A program made the translations under genes and the position numbers. Below are positions 56,601 through 64,000 of a DNA stretch of 64,000 nt, piece after piece. Positions within the stretch are counted from its first letter, which is position 1. Each line of letters begins with the position of its first letter. The notes beneath the pieces are model-generated. The model was not told the origin of the DNA and made no database searches. It saw nothing but the letters and a program-made list of their open reading frames with translations. This stretch comes from Juglans regia (lineage: Eukaryota > Streptophyta > Magnoliopsida > Fagales > Juglandaceae): assembly GCF_001411555.2 (NCBI RefSeq), contig NC_049904.1, positions 25,681,370-25,745,369 of the forward strand, written 5' to 3'.

Positions 56601-57984
56601 AAAATCCCACAACACAGGACCTAAAGTCCTTAGCCACTGCATCCCAACCACCACATCACAGCCTCCTAGTGGTAATAAAAAGAAATCAGTGTTAAACTGA
56701 TGCCCTTGCATGTGAAACTGCAACCCTTCTATCATAACTTCACTCCTTATCCTCTCTCCATTTGCCACTCGTACCTCCACTTAATGTACAACATTAACTA
56801 TCAATCCCACCTTCTTACCAACCATGGGATCAAGAAAATTATGCGTACTACCTGTATCCAAAAGAATGGTTACAGAACATTTTTGAACCCAACCATGAAT
56901 TCTCCTGGTTCTTGGGCTCAAGGATCCTGCAATTGCATGCAAGAATATCTCAGGAACTTCACTCTGAGATGCCAAACTATCAACAACAATTTCTTTTTCT
57001 ATCTACTTACAGTCTTGAACTTCATCTTTTTTAAAACAATTTATCCGTTCCATGAGAAAAATTCTTGCTTTCCATCTTTCACATGACTAGGGTTCCATTT
57101 CTCATCATAGAAATAGCACAAACCCTTTTCCCTTTTTTCCTTCATTTCATCTGGACTATTTTTTTGTATAGGCAAAGAAGGCTTAAAACTGTTAGCTCTT
57201 CCTACCCTCCTAGTACTCTCCTTCCTTACAATACTATTATTAAAGTCATTTCCACCAGCAAAAAATCGTACATAGGAAGTTTGATAATTCCCACCTCTAC
57301 TGTTGCCACAAGTACTAAGGATGTACTCTTCTTGAATCTTGGCAAGGCCAAATGCTAAATTGAGACTCTAAGGATGTAGCATCCTCACAGGTAGCCTTAT
57401 TTCATTTTATAAACCACTTAATTTGTAATTTTCAGACAACCTCTTCAATCTATTAGATATCACTTCAAATTGTGTTTTATAGGCAGTCATTATAGAATTC
57501 TATTTAAGTCGAGTAAGAGCTTCCATGGGATCATCATAAGACGAATTCCCAAACCTCAATTGCAAAGCATTCACAAACCCACTCCAAGAATCAAAGATAC
57601 CAGTAGATTCAGCATCTTAAAACCAAATTAAAGCACTCCCCTCCATATAAACATATGATAATAAAATATTTTGCCCATCTGACATGGCATACAAAGCAAA
57701 ATAATGATTTGCTTTATAAACCCATCCCGTCGGATTCTCCTCATCAAACTTTGGAAAGTCGAGTATAATGGTACGAAATTGCATACCTCTGTGTTCAAAT
57801 CCTCGCACAGAATCTTCTGGTCTGTTACCGCCATTTTGATGACCTCATCTTCCACCATTAACAGGTTCAATCAAGACATCCATCTTCGAGTTCAATAGTT
57901 CCAGTGATCCTTGATGATCTTCAAGATGCTTCCCTTATTGTTCTTGACTCTGTTGTAACTCACTCACCATCTTCTCCAACTCCT
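53691..57984 (-). mobile_element. Ty3/gypsy element 4, both LTRs missing
   Basis: Tandem partner of element 3, with the same left junction. Domains: gag (57870-57500), protease (56975-56346), RT (56340 to about 55620), RNase H (55572-55190), integrase (about 55000-54480), chromodomain-like end (53989-53699). It has a private deletion of about 110 bases at 56372, just before the RT start. On the right it extends about 60 bases further into the gag leader than element 3, then meets segmental-duplication DNA at 57985. Confidence 0.85.
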
Positions 57985-58479
57985 TAATGATCAAAAGATG
58001 TTACGTCAATAATTGAAAATTAAATACCAAGAAAGCGATTGAATAATATATTTTTTTCAGTAACAAAATTTGATTTTTTTTACCATATTTAAACTATTTT
58101 GTGAAACATTCTTTGAAACCTAAAAGTTTTCAACAAAATAAAAAAATAGTATATACTCTTGGGTGTCATGCGTTTTTTCTTTATATTTTCTTTTAACACA
58201 TAATTTTTCCTTTTTATCAAAAGTTGCATGATGACATTTCTTCTTTATTTTTATCAGAACTATACTCCTTATACAAAAAAATTAAATTAATTTCAAAAAT
58301 TTTATTTATCACAAATAATTAATTGTGAATAATAGAAGCATAGGAGACATTTAAGAGGTCTTTTGTCTTCTTCTTTAACAACTTTATTTCTTTTAGATAA
58401 ATCTATATTTTTAGTGGTAGTATAAGCCGTGTTAACTTAACTTGAGAGGCATTAGTACTAGCAACTCCTATTATACTAT

Positions 58480-58960
58480 AGGGTAATAATAAAAGGATTA
58501 CTGTCCTATTACTACGTATTTATTACTCATAGCTCATTTCAAATTTATTATTTTTTAAATATTTTTTTAACATTCTTAATCATTAAGAAAAAGATATATA
58601 ATTTTACTAATAATTACTTTCTTAACCATTAAATAAAATAAAAAACTTAAGAAAATCAAACGTAAAATAAATAGTAAATGAGTAATAGAGGATAGTAACC
58701 CTATAATTTTTCTATATATATATATATATATATAGAGGTAGTGATAGAGTTACTTCCCATTTACTATATATTTACTACTTATAATATATTTATTTTTTAT
58801 CATTTTATTTTAAATATTTTTTTAACATTCTTACTCATTAAGAAAAAATTAAAAATATATATAAATTTATTAATAGTTATTTCCTATTAAGTAAAATATA
58901 AAATTAAAAAAATTAAATAAAAAAAAGTAATAAATAAATAATAAGAAGATAATAACTCAT

Positions 58961-58970
<10 letters not shown>
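58480..58970. mobile_element. two MITEs of the GATAGGGTTACTA family
   Basis: Counterparts of 35190-35690, with TA microsatellites at 58705-58733 and 58962-58982. Confidence 0.55.
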
Positions 58971-58992
<22 letters not shown>

Positions 58993-59484
58993 ATCAATGC
59001 TTAGTCTTGGCATACTTGCACATGCATGATAGTACAACCTTCGAAACAAGTGGCCGAAACATCTTATCTTCAATTAATAGTACTGATAGAGACTTGGTCC
59101 GATCGCGGGCAACGTCGTGGCCAGAAACTAAGCATGATCCTTATTATATATGAGAAAAGCTTGTATGCGACTCATAGTTGACCGCTCCGGTAATATATGA
59201 TCAGGATTCGAACTCAGAAGTATTTCTACTCTAATCATACCATGTGAAATAACTAATATGATAAAGCATTTGGTAATTATAAATGATCGAGTAAGTTGTT
59301 ATATGGCGGTCCCCATGCAACTTCTTTTGTATATATATGACTGTGACAGGCATCAAACTTCATGAGCAAAAGAATATCATAAAGCCAGCTGATTCGTCAC
59401 AAAGCAACATCACAAAGTGATAAAGTTTCAAAGTTGCCCATTATATTAAAAGCCTGCATAGTACTCGATCGAACCAACTTCTTC

Positions 59485-59665
59485 ATATATAAAACTTCAT
59501 CACAAAGTAATTAACAGCGTAAGGTTTCAATGTTGCTCAATGAATTAGAAACCACCGAGAACCAACTTATAAAATCACTTCATGACAAATTAATTAGGTC
59601 CATCCATCTAACACCTAAACTACTAGCTAGTACTTGACAAAACTTCACCTAAAAGCAACACTACA
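59485..59665. repeat. conserved block H, uninterrupted copy
   Basis: Here the block continues past AAAAGCAAC into ACTACATGACCACCC without gypsy DNA, showing the pre-junction state of the copies at 48640 and 53475. Confidence 0.75.
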
Positions 59666-60656
59666 TGACCACCCATTTTTTTAGGTTTTTGGAAAATATT
59701 ATGAGTTTTTATTTCTTTAACAAAAAGAAAAGGAAACAAACAAAACAATGTTTGCAACTATGGTCGGGGAGTTCTTCTTTTATTTATTTGCGACGATAAT
59801 GATTATTTATGATAAAAATAGACTAACTGGATATTTATAATTAGGGGCTACTTTTAAATAATTTTTGGGAGAATTTTTTTTTTTTTTAAATTTATGAAGA
59901 CTTGTATATATATAAGGGGCTAAGAGGGATGAGACTTCCTAGTTCCTACAAATTACTATTAAATTTGCACAATATTCATTATAAATTGCAATAGATAGTT
60001 AATTTATTGATAAATATCGTGTGGTGGTACGTTATCTTCAGCTTCCAACAAATAATGGAATAAGATAACAGAGAATGACAAAACCTACGAATAGTAGAGA
60101 TGTAACCTAAAATGTCTTATATTTTAGAAAAGATAACAAAACAGACAAAACGTATTTATATTCAAGATGCATCTAACCTACCATATATGCATGCCATTTA
60201 AATAGGCCCATGGATTATTAATTACCCCCACAAGGCCACAGCTACTCTAGGTTACAATTATATATAATTCTTTAATGTGAATTAAAAAAATAAAAAATAA
60301 TATTTATAGTCATAAAATATACAAAACGATGCGTATTTATTTTGAAAAAAGTAAATAAATATTTATCCTATATTTAAGGAAAAAAATTCAATTCAGCTTT
60401 TTAAGTCTGATTTAATTATTAAATGAGATAAAAATTAAAAATTAAATTTTTTATTAAATTTTATAGATCGGTCTATGTTAATGATTAAAGAGAAATGGAA
60501 GGTGACGTGGATCAATCAAAGCCAGTTGCACAGCGCAAATGTAAAAATTTAAAAACATATCCACTTTTCTTGTAGGCCAAACAGCCAGTACCGCACGCTC
60601 ACGATAAAATGCCGAAGGTCTCTTCGTGATAGATCATCGCATGCAGCAGAAATACA

Positions 60657-60702
60657 ACGTGGGAAACCTCTGTGTTTTGTTTTCCATCCTGCATCTTTAT
60701 AT
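60657..60702 (+). promoter_or_regulatory. gene B promoter: ACGTGG element and TATA box
   Basis: ACGTGG at 60657-60662 and TTTATATT at 60696-60703, at the same relative places as in gene A. Confidence 0.5.
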
Positions 60703-60816
60703 TGGCAATCTCTAAGCATTCTGTTTCGCAGTTTCAGTTTAGTGAAAGTAGAGTAGTAGTGTTCTTCCTGCAATCCTTTGGTTTCGATCAGGTTGATCAA
60801 ATCCGAACATACAGCA

Positions 60817-61028
60817 ATGGGTGAAAAGGTTTGTAAATTTAGAGGCATCTTTCGTTAACCCATGATGCATTTCTTTCATATTATGATCTCATCATTTATT
60901 ATTCTTCGATCGTTTCTTTTTTGGGTTTCCAGCTGATTTCATTTTGTCGGCAGATGATGATCATCAACAACTTTCTATTTGTTTTGTCAGAAAGTCTGTT
61001 CTATATATATATGTTTTTCTTGGCTGGG

Positions 61029-61069
<41 letters not shown>

Positions 61070-61189
61070 GATTTAGAAATTCCGTACTGATCTTACAGGC
61101 CACAGTCATAATGGTGTTTAAGGCTGACCTGCAGTGCTATCACTGCTACAAGAAGGTGAAGAGAATTCTATGTAAATTTCCTGGTCAGT

Positions 61190-61247
<58 letters not shown>

Positions 61248-61940
61248 CTAGCAATATTTGCCTACAAAAGGACTGAGTTAAATATATTATATATATATAT
61301 ATATATGCGTTAACGTTGAACTTTGTTATGAACAACAGAAATACATGACCAGATATTCGACGAGAAGAAAAACTTGGTCACAATCAAAGTTGTATCCTGC
61401 TTTCCTGAGAGGATTAAGCAAAAGATCATCTGCAAGGGTGGAGGTTGCATTGAGTTTGTACCTCCAGCTCCCCCACCGGGGCCTCCAGGGCCTGCAGGGC
61501 CTCAGGGGCCTCCTGGGCCTGCGGGGCCTGCAGGGCCTAAGGGACCACCTGGGCCAGTTGGGCCACCTGGGCCTGTGGGACCTCCCGGGCCATGTGGGCC
61601 CGTTGGGCCTGCGGGGCCTCCTGGGCCAGTGCATTGTGGGCCACCAGGACCTCCAGGGCCACCCGGGCCACCCGGGCCTCCGGGACCAAAGCCAGTACCA
61701 TGTCATCCAATTGACAAGGACCGTCCGATTGTTGTACCATGCTGGCCAGCAGGCGTTTATCCACCCGGAGGATGTACTTGTGGTTGCGGCGGTTGGGGTT
61801 CGAGTTGCAATTATCCAGGATGGACACCCCCATGGTGGTGGAGGCCGCAACCGTATCTTAGTGATTGTCATGCGCCTTGTAATGTGAGCCGTTATGAGTA
61901 CTGCAGTGAAGGAGATTCCACAGGATGCGCAACAATGTAA
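60817..61940 (+). CDS. gene B: Pi21-like HMA-domain protein with collagen-like Gly-X-Y tract
   Basis: Exons 60817-60828, 61099-61183 and 61339-61940 join in frame to 232 aa. The HMA domain (residues 7-75) has the Cys pair in LQCYHC (17, 20), then [13 protein letters not shown] and [12 protein letters not shown] Pro-rich hinge (PPAPPP) leads to Gly-X-Y: 17 triplets (80-130), a two-residue break (HC), and six more (133-150), mostly GPP, GPA and GPV. The tail has CTCGCGG, a Trp-rich patch (TPPWWWRP), [13 protein letters not shown] and a terminal CATM, a CaaX-type signal. The paralogue A has the same exon layout but a tract rich in Ile, Gln, Glu and Lys instead of Pro/Ala/Val. A metal-binding, membrane-anchored role is inferred from HIPP and Pi21 relatives. 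Frame, splice sites and ends all look intact. Confidence 0.88.
61479..61691 (+). repeat. collagen-like repeat tract of gene B
   Basis: 23 Gly-X-Y triplets with one interruption (HC). Words GGGCCTGCGGGGCCT and GGGCCACCCGGGCCA recur with a nine-base period. Pro is in the X place of every triplet, and in the Y place of many. Confidence 0.92.
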
Positions 61941-62639
61941 ATGTAAGCTGGTCATCATCATGTCTCTTACAATATTCAAATAATTAATGTGATCCCGCGT
62001 ACGTACGTGTTATATGAGAGACATAATATTACTCATTAAATCTTGTACGTCCATTTAATGATTTCAATTCTATATATGATTATCTTTACAATATATTGAT
62101 CAATTTCATTGATCAAATTTCTCATTTGAATTTACTTTGTAGTAATACTCCAGATTGAGAACAAGTCAATATTCGAGATTAATGAGTAATTAATGCTAAA
62201 GGTATGTAACTTCGCAAATTCTTTTTTTAAAATAGTGCAATTCGTTATTAAAAAAATAATTTTTTTTAATGTGAATCTCAGAGTTTATACAAATGTATGC
62301 AAGGACATGGGCTTACAAGTGAAACATGACAAGGTCCAAGAATGTTTTTTTTTTAGAAAAAAAGGGGTACAAGGTGGATATGCAAGTGAAGCTTTATCCT
62401 CCCTAGCCTAAATGCATGCTTGCCATGCACAGCTTGGACTAGAAACACGTGTACGGTTCCCGAGTGTGGGTTCTGCATATATATATCCATGACCATAAAT
62501 ATTAATTACTTAAACCAACAACTATGTGGCTTAGAAGATATTAATATTGGTGAACCTTCTAGAACAAACAGTGAGAGTGAAACGTGAAAATAAGTATGGA
62601 AGTCACCTGCTATTGTAAAAACTTTCTTGTAAAAAGTAG
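61941..62639. other. 3' flank of gene B and spacer
   Basis: Up to about 62190 it matches the 3' flank of gene A (42959-43460). The remainder holds no recognised gene or element. Confidence 0.5.
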
Positions 62640-63206
62640 TTAACAATTGTTTACCCACAAGGAGAACTTGTTAAAAGAGGAAAGTTGTTGAGTCACCCAT
62701 GTGTCTCATATGGAGTAGGAAAGTGGAGTCAGTTACCCATTCACTTTGGAGTTGTGCAATTTCCTCAGATGTTTGGGCAAAAAGTGAAAGTCCAATAAAA
62801 AAATGGTCATGTGTTGAGTTGGACTTTTATCATCTGTGGGAAATGTTAGTGAAGAACTTAAATCAATGAGAACTGGAGAAGGTGGCAGCCATTATAAGGA
62901 ATATTTGGTTAAGAAGAAATAAGTTTGTTTTTGAATAAAAGTTCTCTAGTCCTTACAAAGTTATAAGAACAACTCTAAAAAATTTAGAAGAGTACCAAAA
63001 GGCACAAAAGGACTTAGTTTGCAACTTCAGAGCTATAGGGTCTGGGTGTGCAGTGGAAAAATGGAAGAGACCAGGGGAGGGCATGGTGAAAGTTGATTGG
63101 GATGCCTCTTTTGGCTCCAAGAGATTGAAGATGGGGGCATGTATCATTTTGAGGGATGAAGATGAAGAGGTATTAGCATCTTTATGTATGAGTAAAATGA
63201 ATGTTA
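62640..63206 (+). mobile_element. LINE zf-RVT and start of RNase H (left half of a split LINE)
   Basis: Pieces read THSLWSCAISSDVWA (zinc-binding region), VELDFYHLWEML, AAIIRNIWLRRNKFVFE, then MVKVDWDASFGSKRLKMGA with the first RNase H Asp. It stops at 63206, where a copia LTR is inserted after TGTTA. The reading frame and the missing RNase H part are found at 47283. Confidence 0.82.
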
Positions 63207-63407
63207 TGTCAAAATTCATTTGAATACCATTTATTGAGGGTTTGGATTTGCTGTCATTATATAGAAGAAAATATACAAGATTGTTGCCAGATTCTATGTG
63301 TAATATATTGTACAAGGTAAGTATTTACCGCAATATCTAATCTAGCTAGAAAGAAAATTATCACAAAAAATATAATAAATATTTTCCCAAATCATATCTT
63401 CGTAACA
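63207..63407 (-). mobile_element. copia 2 LTR (3' LTR)
   Basis: 201-bp unit from TGTCAAAATTCATTTG to CTTCGTAACA, TG...CA ends, homologous to 47098-47282. A purine-rich tract (minus strand TTTGAGAGGGGA) adjoins it at 63408-63420. Confidence 0.88.
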
Positions 63408-63414
63408 TCCCCTC

Positions 63415-64000
63415 TCAAATTGATGCTAGTAGATCAAGAAGCATCAATTTGTCAACTAAGAACTGATGTCGGTGCTGAGAAAAAGTTTTAGTGAATATGT
63501 CGGCAGTTTGATGTTCGGCAGAAGTGTAAGGAAGAGTAATCACATATTTGTCATAGGATTCACGTATGGAATGACAATCGACTTTGATATGTTTCGTACA
63601 CTCATGGAAGACAAGATTAGCTGTGATCTGAATAACACTGGTATTATCAGCATGAAGAGGAGTGGACTGAAGTTGAGGAAAACCAAGTTCACCCAATAAC
63701 TCACGAAGCCATATGATCTCAGAGCATGCAGAAGACATAGCACGACACTCAGACTCAGTGGAGGATTTGGAAACTTTGTCTTACTTCTTACTCTTCCAAG
63801 AAATGAGTGCATTGCCCAAAAATATGCACCAGACAGTAATAGAGCGACGAATATCCGCACATCCGACCTAATCAGCATCACTATGCCCTGCCAACTGTAA
63901 GGAAGATTCCTTAGGAAAGAATAACCCCCGTGTAGAGGTGCCCTTCAGATATCAGATAATGCGGTGAGACTTGTCGTACTATTAGTCATATGATTAGAGG
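63415..64000 (-). pseudogene. copia 2 RNase H region, continuing out of the window
   Basis: Frame 63738-63415 has MSSACSEIIWLRELLGELGF, the Asp in LHADNTSVIQI, and the HTKHI/ADIFTK landmarks of the copia C-terminal RNase H (here CTKHIKVDCHSIRE and HQTADIFTKTF). The upstream part (63881-63740) is frame-broken. The element runs past position 64000. Confidence 0.85.

Larger units (their letters stand above)
57985..62190. repeat. segmental duplication, copy 2 (carries gene B)
   Basis: Partner of 33914-43460. It lacks the 754-bp insertion, the Harbinger and Mutator MITEs and the Helitron of copy 1, and so gives empty sites for them. Private to this copy or lost in copy 1: 59546-59768 and about 59930-60145. 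Confidence 0.9.

Noticed and set aside
61326..61979. A 217-codon minus-strand frame across gene B
   Set aside because: Antisense translation of the Gly-X-Y repeat (Arg/Trp/Pro-rich); no start context, domain or splice logic.
1..64000. CRISPR arrays, bacterial-type operons, rRNA or tRNA genes
   Set aside because: No regularly spaced repeats with unique spacers, no ribosome-binding-site logic and no cloverleaf or rRNA-like stretch was seen; the window is plant nuclear DNA.

Overview
ORGANISM. The window is plant nuclear DNA, most likely from a woody eudicot. Genes have GT-AG introns and plant-type TATA boxes, and AT-rich DNA is packed with plant transposon classes (Ty3/gypsy, Ty1/copia, L1-type LINEs, hAT, Helitron, Mutator- and Harbinger-type MITEs). 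Repeat style suggests Fagales (walnut, pecan, oak group), but that is an inference. No tRNA, rRNA, CRISPR or bacterial-type operon was seen. LAYOUT. 0-13 kb is repeats: a LINE fragment, a roughly 3 kb tandem duplication (2619-5537 and 5538-8600) in which each copy carries a private MITE, and a 5'-truncated L1-type LINE (8940-11890). 13.9-15.5 kb holds one apparently intact two-exon class II O-methyltransferase gene. Its 3' end was duplicated together with a Ty3/gypsy element (15.34-19.5 kb). 19.5-29 kb is MITE dimers, a gag-LTR remnant and a second, defective Ty3/gypsy element. 29.7-33.2 kb is a hAT transposon with an 8-bp target duplication. CORE OF INTEREST. From 33.9 kb to the end lies a decayed tandem array built around small metal-binding-domain genes of the Pi21-like/HIPP type. 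Two look intact: gene A (41977-42958, three exons, 199 aa) and gene B (60817-61940, three exons, 232 aa). Both join an N-terminal HMA domain to a collagen-like Gly-X-Y tract (23 uninterrupted triplets in A; 17 plus 6 in B), then a Cys-rich tail ending in a CaaX-type tetrapeptide. Two isolated exon-2 relics (48422-48505 and 53251-53335) lie between them, each followed by a truncated gypsy copy in a tandem duplication of about 4.8 kb. HISTORY. Segment 33914-43460 aligns piecewise with 57985-62190. Most of the length difference is insertions private to the first copy: a 754-bp element with a 9-bp target duplication, several MITEs and a 2,000-bp Helitron. Past gene A lies the right half of a copia-in-LINE nest (LINE 3' part at 47283-47690); past gene B lies the left half of the same nest (LINE 5' part ending at 63206, then a copia LTR). 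Target duplications CGTTA and TGTTA match, so the duplicated unit was about 19 kb and probably continues beyond the window. FUNCTION. The only genes that look functional are the O-methyltransferase and the two HMA-collagen-like genes; everything else is mobile DNA in various stages of decay. All coordinates of repeat edges are read by eye and may be off by a few bases unless a target duplication is given.
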